From: Lunularia cruciata
Taxonomy: Eukaryota; Streptophyta; Marchantiopsida; Lunulariales; Lunulariaceae
Reading direction: 5' to 3'
Length of the DNA stretch: 64,000 nt
Assembly: GCA_948567375.1 (NCBI GenBank)
Contig: OX419762.1
Location: 59,253,034 to 59,317,033 of the forward strand
The position numbers and the translations under genes are program-made. Below are positions 32,145 through 42,460 of this stretch, in pieces (within the stretch, counting starts at the first letter, position 1; every line of letters begins with the position of its first letter). Under the pieces are notes generated by a model. It was not told where the DNA came from, did no database searches, and saw nothing but the letters and a program-made list of their open reading frames with translations.

Positions 32145-32764
32145 TGTAATGTTTTAGGACAAGAGAAACCCTAAGAGAAACAAAAGAAAAGAAATACAAG
32201 GCTCCAACCCTCAATACTCCGATGCCCCAAAGGAGCACCTTGTCTTTATTATATAGAAAAGAAGATCCCTTCAAAGGGAGCTCCACCCTTGGATCAGATA
32301 CATGGACTGTTGACATGTCATTGAGTTCCACTCTTATGCTCAATTGTAAGGATTGGTGACATGTTGATCCTTGTCCTATCTGGTTGGTCAAATGAGTTTG
32401 GAATAGGAATATTATTAGAAGGAATATTTATGAAATCTTTATAGAATCTTCTTATAGGAAGCTCATAATAGCATGGATGAGGTATTGTTGGAAAGCTCTC
32501 AATGAGACAAATATGGGAGGGAGAAGACAATACCTATTCTCTCAAAGGGAGATATATTCCAATTTTCAATGCTTTATTCATTTGTTTAGGCTTCCAAAAT
32601 TAGCTCTAAAGTTTTCAAGGTGTTTTTGACCTCTGCCATATAAGTGTAAGTACTCTTTTGGTATCACCTCTATTTGATCTACTTAGACTATCATATATAA
32701 TATCCTTCCATATTACCAAGCCAATTTCCACCTCTAGATAATATGTCTAGCTAATGGTATTACA
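32145..32764 (-). mobile_element. Solo LTR of the Element 2 (chromovirus) family
   Basis: It is 620 bp with TGTAAT...ATTACA ends, and the 5-bp duplication ACTAG is perfect on both sides (32140-32144 and 32765-32769). On the minus strand it matches the Element 2 LTR at both ends and in the middle, but is much more diverged than the Element 2 pair. It arose by LTR-LTR recombination of an older full element. Confidence 0.92.
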
Positions 32765-32769
32765 ACTAG

Positions 32770-33120
32770 CATCCATGCAAGAGTTACAATGATCATTACC
32801 ACCAAGGGAAGGAGGACCACTATGCCTCATGGCTTGCCTCCAACACTTTTATCATCCTATCAATGGAGATTTTTTGGCCACCTTCATCATCAATTTGATG
32901 GTCTCCTTTGAGAGGTAGCATTGTGCTCACTACATAGTAAAAGCACTTAGGCTTTCTCACCCGCCATGTTTATCTTTTTATTTCTGGTAGAGGGTCTTCA
33001 TCACCATATAGAGATCATAGGCTTTGAGTCTTCATTGGGAAGCATCAATAGTGGGTGATCATTGACAACCCTCCCTCACATTTGCCACACATACCCTTTG
33101 AGTATCTCTATCACACTGTT
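32770..33120 (+). pseudogene. Second RT/endonuclease fossil, right part
   Basis: After the solo LTR the frame resumes with KEDHYASWLASNTFIILSME, corresponding to the KxxHY...PLxxE block that ends the endonuclease-like domain. It then dissolves into stops. Joining across the LTR is supported by the ACTAG duplication. Confidence 0.45.
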
Positions 33121-33124
33121 CTGT

Positions 33125-33340
33125 TTTAGGTTCATGCTTTGCTCATTTTACATTATTTTAGACTTTCTAGGGTTGGTTCCTCTACATAGCACTTTGTTCT
33201 TTATGTCTATGTGCCCTTTTCACACTTTTCTATTTTAGGGTCATGCTTTGTTCATTTTAGACTTTCTAGCATTGGTTATTGTACATAGTGCTTTGTTCTC
33301 TATGTCTATGTGCACTTTTTGTAGAGTCTTTGGCTCTTCT
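33125..33340. repeat. Two-copy tandem duplication, 108-bp period
   Basis: TTTTAGGTTCATGCTTTGCT (33125) recurs at 33233 as TTTTAGGGTCATGCTTTGTT. Both continue with GACTTTCTAG, TACATAGYRCTTTGTTCT and TATGTCTATGTGC. The copies differ at roughly one site in ten. Confidence 0.8.
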
Positions 33341-33819
33341 TTTCTATTTGTGAATTTTTTTTGCACATGTTTGTTAGCTTATATTCCATATTTAATTTTC
33401 TTTGGGATGTTTTATTGGGCCGGGCATGTTTGCCTTTCAAGACTATGTTGAATGATATTGAGTCTAACTCTATGGTCTAACTTCTAGAGTGAGGCTTTGG
33501 AGAGTTTTGGTTCTTTTCAACTAGAAGTTCTAGGAAATTCAATCAATCCTTGGCACAAAGTCACACCTCTCAATTCAAGAACTGATGAGATTCAACAAAA
33601 TTTGGCCCTTGATTACATGCGTGTGTTTGACATGTCTTTGCATATATTTCATCATTGAGCAAACATAAATAGGTAATTATTTTCCTTGTCTAGCATGATA
33701 AAACATATCCTTAAGTTGTAGTAGTCTCCCAATTAAGTATGCAACATGATCCATGATGATTTGTGCATATTTAATTGGTAGGTGTGTATTGAATTCAATC
33801 ATTTTCTATAACATCTCCT
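33341..33819. other. AT-rich spacer, no gene
   Basis: Nothing is recognised here. The left end of the pogo-like element must lie in or before this stretch, but I could not find its terminal inverted repeat. Confidence 0.4.
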
Positions 33820-35452
33820 ATGGCCACCAAAGGCAAAGGAAAGCATCTGAACTAGTTCCAAAGGTCAGAGATCATCACTAAATTGAGCAAGCCAAACCCT
33901 TGAAGTAAGTGAGCATTGGCCAAAGAATATAACATCAACAAGAGTGCCATTGACTTTTCTAGGAGAATTGAGAAATGATTTAAAGTAGATGTGCGTTAAA
34001 GTCTAAGGAAGAAAGAATAAAAAACATATTGTCTATTTTTGCAAGTGGAAGATTAGCTATACATTTGGATTGATAGCATGCATCGTGCCATTTTACCAGT
34101 TCCACCATTATTTGCAATCATCAAAGCAAGGCAAATTGCAGCAAAGCTTGTATGTTTTGCTTATGATTTCAAAGCATCTTTAGCAATGGCTCAGCTATTT
34201 TAGAGCACAAAAAGGATTACAAAAAATCATTTTTCATATTGAAGGAGCAGAAGTAAACAAAGAGGATCTAGATATGTTTGCATCATTGAATGATTTGCAT
34301 GTTGTAATTGAGCAATATGACCAAAAAAATAACTATAATATGGACAAAATGGGTTGATTTTATCTAATGCTACCAAGATACACTCTCCTCATGCCTTTTG
34401 AAGATATAGGTACTACGCGAGGTAAGAAAAAAGCAAAAGACTGGGTTTTGCTGAATGTTTGTGCCAATGCTACTAAGACACACAAAATTTCATGCACATT
34501 GGTCGGAAAGCCTAATTGGCCAATATGCATCAAATATTGTGAATGGACTCTAAAATAATTCAATCAAGGCAAAGCATGGATGGATATTGAGACTTGCTTG
34601 AAATGGTTTAATGAAAAATTTTATCCCAAAGTGAAAAAATGAACTAGCCACCGTGTTTTGCTTTTGCTGGACAACGCCTTTCCTCCAAATTGCACTAGGT
34701 GAAAACAACCATTTGATAAGGGAATTATAGTTACAATGTAATAGAGATACAAGTATTTGTATCTCAAATATTTAAAGACGTCCTTAGTTTTTACAAACTT
34801 GATGATGAGACAAAGGCTCATAAGAAAGAGCAAGGGGCTAGGCTTGCATGGGGAGCGACAAGAGTGGTTTATGGTATACCTGAAAATTTGTTGGATGTTG
34901 CACAATATGTGAAACTGGCATGGGATTCTATCTCTGCATTATCAATAAAAAATGTATTCGAGAACACGGAAATCATGATGATAGAAGATGCTAACACCGA
35001 ACCCGAGGCTGATTTGATGGCTGAAATTATCCAAAATTTTGCTTTTTGGACATTCAATTGAAAATAGCGAATTGGAAGAAGTCTTACACATCTATGACGA
35101 AAACAATGAAGACTATTCATAAACTGATCGGGAAGATGTAGATAAAGTGTTGAAGACTAAGATTATCAAGGAAGTAACCGAAGATAATGATGAGGAAAGT
35201 AATGATCACAGCCCTAACAATCTATCCGCAGAATGCTATGTCAATTTCCTCGGCTTCAAACAACTTTACAAAACTGTGCTTGAGATCAAAGACCAAATGC
35301 CATGCAGCTATGCCTCGGATGAAGGAGACGAGTTTGATGATCTAAGGAACTCCTTTGAGTCCTTTCAGCTAAAACTCAGACAGATAAGTGTTAATCTCAA
35401 GAGAATGAATAGTGCCCACCAAATGATATTGCATGACATGTTTAATCAATAA
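33820..35452 (+). pseudogene. pogo/Tigger-type (Tc1-mariner) transposase, decayed
   Basis: The ATG at 33820 starts MATKGKGKHLN, the typical beginning of Tigger transposases. It is followed by a psq-type helix-turn-helix, a CENP-B-type second HTH (WIDSMHRAILPVPPL near 34070) and the DDE domain. DDE motifs are NMDKMG near 34337 (MDETG in active relatives), LLPRYTLLMP and TTRGKKKAKDWV, LLLLDNA near 34656 and QPFDKGII near 34708. About a dozen residues are missing between DNA and PPNCT. Late frames (34864-35061 and 35147-35452) carry the C-terminal region, KLAWDSIS and onward. Multiple stops and shifts mean no functional enzyme. It ends about 0.6 kb before AP4M. Confidence 0.9.
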
Positions 35453-36090
35453 ATGTTGAACCTGAATTTTCGCTAAAAAGAATAGCGTACTTAATCGGAG
35501 ACGACTGTACTTACTAGAGGGTTTCACTTGTTCTTGGATAACTTTAACAGAGATAAAATCTACAACAGTGACTGCATCAAGGTTTCTCTGCATAGTTAAT
35601 TGATTCAAATACTGTACCGTGGATTCAAATTGCTGGTGTAAATTAAGGATATGGTTCAACAGGCATCGGCACCAAGGTGTTCTCACAAGATGAACACACT
35701 GGAAAGACCAGAATATAACTTAAAACCAACTCGGGTTAAGTCTGTCTGACCGGTAAGGTCGAGACGAGTTGAGTCCGGGTTTTAGGACCTGGGAGGCGCA
35801 ACGGAGCTGCCCTCTTGGTCAAGGAAAGCATCTCGAAAGCTGAAGAAAAGTATGATGTTTGCGATCGGGCGATCGCAGCATCGTTTATCTCGTGACAAGA
35901 GGAGGGTACACGAGTTGACTGTCAGCAACTATCAAACTTTGCTGCCCGCTGTTATGTGTTCTAGGGGATTCATACAACCTGTTTTTGCCTGCAGCTTTCT
36001 CAATTGAGGCAGCTAAACCGCTCGCCTTTTGGGTCGAACGGCTGAAACAGGGCTGCTGCTGAGGAGCTTCGGATCCGGATCGCGGACACC
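35453..36090 (+). promoter_or_regulatory. Upstream region of AP4M
   Basis: The composition rises towards the AP4M start codon. No TATA box was clear. The stretch probably holds the 5' UTR and promoter; nothing more specific could be supported. Confidence 0.4.
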
Positions 36091-39000
36091 ATGATTTCGC
36101 AGTTCTTCGTTCTCTCCCTTCGTGGAGATAATATCGTTTTTCGCGACTGTAAGTTTTGATTACAATTGACGCTTGTGCCCAGTCGTCGTCTCTTGTGAAG
36201 AGTATTTTGCTTTGCGCACCACTCAGTTTAGGGGTGTAAGCGTGTGATATGCTTTACTTGCTAAGACGAAATCAGAAGAGGAATAGAAATTGGATGGTGT
36301 GTTATGTTTCCTTGTGGTCAAGGCGGTTGGCGGCCTGGGTTCTCCCTGATTTGTTGCCGAAGTAGGCTTTCGGTCGTCCGATCATTTTGAGTGAGGCTGT
36401 AGATGTTATCAGTACTTTCAGCCTCTCCTAATTTGGTCGCTGATCAGAGTGCTGAAGCTGCAATGTTCAAGTCTCGCCGGTATCAGCATGTTCTCTGTTT
36501 CCAATCTCTCGAAAGATCGCAGTGCATGAGTTGGAAATCGATGAGAAAAATCAGCGAATTCATGCACTCAGCTCTGTAGATAGTAGGTGTGCCATTTCGA
36601 TATTTGGTCAAGATACGGGGCCCTACTTACTTTTCAAAATTTTACGTTTGTGAGAACAGATCGTGGAGATATTCCCAAAGGGAGCGCGGAGATATTTTTT
36701 CGGAAAGTAAAATTTTGGCATGGCGAAGAAGGCGAGGAGGCTCCGCCTGTGTTCGTAGGTATTCGTTTATGGGCAATTTTGGTTTTTTAATTAACCTGTA
36801 CCATAGCTGTGTAATCAGCATGCTGGATAAACGCCTTCTTACAGATGACTGAGAATGGACAAATTGGTGAATCATATACTGCCTTAAACTAACTGGAAAG
36901 TAAAGTTCATATCCATCGCATTGTAGAAGCTGGATGGGGTAAATTATTTACACGTGAAAGTCGGAGGATTACTGTTCGTTGCCACCACGAGAGTCAATAT
37001 TTCCCCTGCCCTAGTGCTCGAGCTGCTGCAACGTATTGCTCGCGTGACGAAAGATTATCTTGGGATTCTCAATGAGGACTCACTCAGGAAGAATTTTATT
37101 CTGGTATACGAGCTACTTGACGAGATGATAGTAAGTACTCAGCCTCAGTATTCAGTTTTTTGTTAACTTTCTGGCGCTTATATTTGAGTTTCTAGTTCGA
37201 TTGTCCCTCTATTTAAATTCAGGTTCTTGTGAATCCCTAGCTTTCTCACTAAATCGGGCACTTAATCTCAACCTCTGATTTGCGATTTGTGTCAGTCTTA
37301 TTTTAATGACTTCGTCTTAACTTACTGGGAGGAGGTTGCTCACCTTCGAAATGCATTGCAGGATTTCGGCTATCCTCAAACCACCTCAACCGAAGCATTG
37401 AAATCATTCGTGTTCAATGAACCTGTGGTAATCGACGCAGCTCGACTCCCTTCACTCGGACCAGCAGCTCTTTTCATTGTAAGGATTCTTCAAATACCTG
37501 CCTGGCGAAGGTTCTTCCTCTTCGCCAGAAGAATCTATGTGTCCCCAGAGTTTCGAGGGTTCCTACTTAGCAATGTTAGGAAATAACTTCATACGGATGG
37601 ACGCTGATGTGTTGAACTCCAGTGTTTATTGAGAACGTATAATATAGCTGGATATCTGGTTCCGTCTTAGGTTTGCTAATATCCCGACCCTCTATCTGTA
37701 CAGCAAGGATCAAAGAGAGTCCCAGGGACATCAGTCACTAAATCCGTCGTTGCCAACGAACCAGGAGGCAGAAAGCGTGAAGAGGTGTTCGTAGATATTA
37801 TTGAGAAAATAAGTGTCACGTTCAATGCTAGTGTAAGTACTCGCAAAATACAATGCAGATCATGTAGTCGCTTATTGTTGGCTAGTACTGAAATCCACGC
37901 ACGTCTTGTACCTTGATTTCTAGCTTCGGCTGATGTTAACTTGGTTATTCGGACCCTGAGACACCGTTCAACGGTTGTAACAGGGCTATATTTTGACTTC
38001 AGAAGTCGATGGACAAATTCTGATGAAGAGTTATCTGTCTGGAAACCCGGAAATTCGTGTGGCTTTGAATGAGGACTTGAGCATTGGACGTAATGGTGAG
38101 ACATCCTTAGCGTCAGGAGAATATAGTTTTTCTTGCTCCTGTTTGTGAATATAAGAGTCCAATGTGGAAATGGGCTGCACAGCGAAAGTGAATGCTTGAT
38201 GAAGATTGCGAGATTCAGGTATCAACAATCATCGTAATATTGTTGTGGTTAGCAACGTGTAACTTAGTACCAGTCTTACGTTGCCTCAGAGTATGGTGGA
38301 GGCGTTGGAATGGTCATCCTAGATGATTGCAACTTCCACGAATCGGTGCGGCTGGATGATTTTGACAGAGAGCACTATCTGACTCTGGTTAGGTCTCTAA
38401 CTTCTTCTGCTATAATCAGCGATAGTTTTCATACCATTCTTGGCTTAAACTTTGAATGGTGTACAAGACAAGTGGTGGCACTCATGCCTTCATTTGTTAG
38501 CCCGTACTCAACCTAGCCCTTCTCTTCTGCATTTTTCTCACATTCCTGCTGTCTTTGGCTCCAGGTCCCACCTGATGGAGAGTTCCCTGTGATGAACTAC
38601 CGGATGACTCAAGAGTTCAAACCACCATTCAAAGTTTTTCCCATAATAGAAGAAGCTGGGCCTTTCAAGGTTAGAAATCTGTTTATGCTCACATTGTGTT
38701 CACACACCTCACTCCTCAAATTGAACTGTTCGCACAATGTTCTTCCCAGTTAATCCTTTGGTTGGACTCGCACGCTAATCTGTGCAGTGTTCATGCAGGC
38801 TGAAGTAGTGTTGAAGGTCCGTGCTGATTTTCCTGCCAACGTAACTGCAAATACTGTTGTGCTCAGAGTACCCCTTCCCAAAACAACTTCGAGGTAGTTT
38901 GTTCTCAACGAAATTTGGTCTTTTGCAGAAATTAGTGTTGTTAGAACCAAAGACTGCTTCAATCTCCTGCTAATCATTCATTGCTGTTGTTGTTGTTACT

Positions 39001-40317
39001 AGAGTGAGCTTTGAGTTGGAAGCAGGAGCTGGCGCACAATCTACAGATTTTAAGGAGGCTACCAAAACCATTGAATGGTCCTGCAAAAAGGTATTCTCTT
39101 TGCTCTTTGGTTATGTGTTCTCCTGAATGTATACAAGAATAAACTGAAGAGTTGACTCCCGGATTATTCCCTCTTACGTTCGGGAATATACGCTAACTTC
39201 AATACATAGTACACATTGTGCACAGTTGTTGATAGTTTGAGGATTCTATCGTGATCAAGTAGGAATGGAATCTTTCTCTAATTCCAGTCTTAGGTACGAC
39301 ACAATTCGACTTAAGACTGACATCCTTGTTCTCGAGCTGTTCAGATCGTCGGAGGTTCTGAGCATACACTTCGAGCGAAGCTTACTCTTACATCAGAAAG
39401 AAACGGTAAGTTGCATACGTGCATTATTATCAAGCTTATCCTTCTATCTGATTTTGTGCGCACGGGTTCTTTAGCTTTGGTTCATAATCTACTGTTATCA
39501 CGCTCAAAAGAGCTAGCGTACAAGTTTGTTTATCCTTTCTCACTTAGGTCTCTTTGATTCTCCATGGCTGATTTGTTAGCGCAAGTTATCTAACCTTTTC
39601 TACTTAAGTATTTATGATCATTCACGAACAGGCACGCCCCCAACTTGGCTGTTTGACGTCCTCGATGTTTGGTTTACAGGCAATATCAAAAAGGAAGCGG
39701 GCCCAATAAGCATGTCATTCACCATACCCATGTTCAATGCCTCGAAGCTTGCGGTATGTGCCCCACCGATGTTTAATATAGATATAGCGGAGGATTATGC
39801 AAGACGCTGCTTTTCTCAGGGTTACACGTGCTTGCTCCTAACCCTTGCCTGCATACACACCGGTACATATGTATTACACCTTTCTAGGCTTAGATAATTA
39901 TCAAGGTTACCATGGTACTCACCCCTGTCTGCATGCAAATGCATGCTTACCTCCGTCTTCATAACTGGCAGTTATGAAGATGTTTACTGCGTCACTGTCA
40001 AATGTCAGTCAAGTCTGGTCAGACTTGGGTATGGAACTGGGTTGTTTACAACGGGTTCCACTACTCGCTATAGCGGGTGAATTTACTGTTTTTGGTTCAA
40101 GTGTCAAGTGTCAATGAGCTGTCGTCATTTGTCAGTTTGGTAGGCGTGTCTGATTTCAGTCGCTCCGTGAATGAACTCTTCTCTGAGGTTTGACTAAAGT
40201 ATTCTTTTGGATCTGCAGGTTCGATACTTACAAGTTGTGAAGAAATCTAAGTCCTACAACCCGTACCGCTGGGTTCGATACGTTACACACTCCAATTCGT
40301 ACGTGATCAGAATATGA
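36091..40317 (+). CDS. AP4M: AP-4 adaptor complex subunit mu, 13 exons
   Basis: This is the medium chain of AP-4, which sorts cargo at the trans-Golgi network; the mu chain binds tyrosine-type sorting signals. Exons: 36091-36148, 36660-36754, 36927-37130, 37362-37478, 37704-37832, 37984-38095, 38290-38387, 38565-38669, 38799-38893, 39003-39090, 39345-39405, 39680-39753 and 40219-40317. All junctions are GT-AG with matching phase. The product is 444 residues, a normal length. It begins MISQFFVLSLRGDNIVFRDY (longin-like N-domain), continues with VATTRVNISPALVLELLQRI and RKNFILVYELLDEMI, and has a mu-homology domain from about residue 180 (KSYLSGNPEIRVALNEDL, ILDDCNFHESVRLD, MNYRMTQEFKPPF) to PYRWVRYVTHSNSYVIRI. 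No defects were seen. Introns run from 110 to about 510 bp. Confidence 0.97.
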
Positions 40318-42460
40318 GGTCATCGTCCTCGTATGTCAGATTTTTCAAACATACTCGAAATCTCATTTGTGCGATTTCTGTCTTCAGCAGCGCTTGTCTG
40401 CATATCTGTGCAATTCAAGAATCTAGTCTGCAATTGGTTTCATTCATCGTCTGAAGTCGTGAAGAAGGGTAGAATCACTTTGAGCTTGTCTGGTGTCGAC
40501 TTCTGCATGTATTGGATCCACGCGAATCTCTTTGTGTGTGGGCATGTCCGAACGTATTTCTAGTTTGCATTTGCTGTTTATGACAAAGAGAAGAGCGGCC
40601 TCGGCACTGCTTTGTTGTGGCAGTGAAGGAAGTAAACATCGCTTGTACTTGCTACGTCTTTGTATCAAGTATATATTCCAGTTGACGTCATTTTAGACTT
40701 TATACCTTTCTCGACTGTCTTACACTTGTGATGAGAGTGGATGAACGGCCAATACTGGAATCCAGTATTGGTTGGTCCATTATTTGCCTGCCAGGTTCAA
40801 ACATGGCCTAGAAAAGTAAGGGAGGTAGTTATAGTTCAGATGGCTTGACATCCGGGAGAGCTGACTCCGGGCCCGAGGCAACACTTTTTGGTTGTCCTTG
40901 TCTTTATACCAAGGCATGCACAAAGCTCGATGTCTATTCTTCTTAGTTACCAGTGCGCTGAACTCATCTATCATTAGAGAAGATAAGAGGTATGGACAAG
41001 GTGAGCTCGACTGCATCGCCGGAAGATTTTTGTTATCTCTGAGAAGTCGGCTCCACAGGAGTGCACCTTCCTGGGACTCATTCAAGGCTTTCTACACCCT
41101 ATACCTTCGTGGATCCTATATATGTATGTAAATCCAGTGGCTGAAAGTTTGCGCACGTAAGCTGTGCCACTTGTTGAACCTGTATATAGACAAAGTTTAA
41201 GTATCTCTGGGATTCTGAAGTTATCTGAACTAGCGAATGCCCACGGTAGTAGTGTAGGCATTCAAATTGGCACTTTTCCAGTTTGTTGAAGCAAGCGAAG
41301 CACCCAGATCCACCAACCAGGACGCATGGCAATCTCCTCGAATCTGGAAGTGTTATTCAAAAAGCTCAGCACTTTTGCTCTCTTCTGTCAAATACCTGCA
41401 TTAGTAGTCAAGTCAGTACCATATGTTTTCACCTTCAGGGCGGTGACGATTAAAGAATTCCTCGATCAAAATAACCAGTTCCGGCTTCGAAAAGCAGGAT
41501 CTCCTCTGATTTGCAGTCTCCGGATCAGTGATGAGGGCATGGACGGGCCCGAGCAGAAGTATCTGGATTATAGGAGATGGCTATCTAGGTACAAGAACAC
41601 GACAACCTCGGTTTGCTTTGATGTGGGACGGCGGGTGCAACTGCCATACAAACTCGGACTTCACTCGCAGAAGGAAATCATGAAGAGCCTAGTGCCCTAC
41701 GGTAGTGTCTGCGGTGACTGGCTGGTTCCTCTCTGCATTTGGCGTTCGACTGTCAGTCCGGTTAGAGAATGGTTCAATTCTAAGGGAAAGTAGAAAAATA
41801 AAGAATCAGCTCCTCCCTCTAACTCCGGTGTTCTCCCCCTCCTTCTCCATCTTTGGGACTCGCCACGTCCAGAGCAAGTGGTAGTTGGCTCCGGTCGCTT
41901 CAACATCAGTCTCATGGCAATCTTCTGCCGACCTTATGGCCTTATGGATTATTATCGCATGACGGTTGAACTCCCTTCTTGCCCCATCATTGGAGGCTAT
42001 TCACATACCATATTCGCATTTCAGCGTCCAAATAATATTTCTAGAACCACTCTCTGGATCATCCTCATCAGCGTCCAAATAATGTCTTCAGTACTGCTCC
42101 CTCCCCAGATCTTCCTCGTCGCCGTACCTGGCTCCACTCGATGGTAGTAGCCGAAACGCCAGTACTGGCTTCTTCTGAGATTCTGACGTGAATCTGTTTC
42201 TTCTTATTAGAGGAAGAATCTTTCTCCTTCACGATGACGCAAACCTCGCGTCAATTGAGTCCCATGTCTGCCAGTTCTTCTAGAGATGATGTTATCCCTT
42301 CTACGTCGACATCACAGGCCCACGGAGTCGTATAAGTCGGAGTAACTCTTCTGGCACGGCGTCGATTCGCAAGCGATGGTGAGCCGGCACCCCGTCAGCC
42401 TTACTTCAGCCTTACAACACTGTAGATTGTTGATAATGTGTTATTTACCTGCATGCTGTG
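40318..42460. other. AP4M 3' flank and MYCBP upstream region
   Basis: No gene is supported. A 155-codon frame at 41326-41793 has no recognised domain. A perfect 11-bp inverted repeat with a 1-nt centre lies at 40749-40771 (CCAATACTGGA/TCCAGTATTGG). The stretch before 42461 probably includes the MYCBP promoter and 5' UTR. Confidence 0.45.

Noticed and set aside
41326-41793. 155-codon open frame between AP4M and MYCBP
   Set aside because: No recognisable domain, no splice partners and no second copy. It is plausible by chance in this composition and may be UTR sequence.
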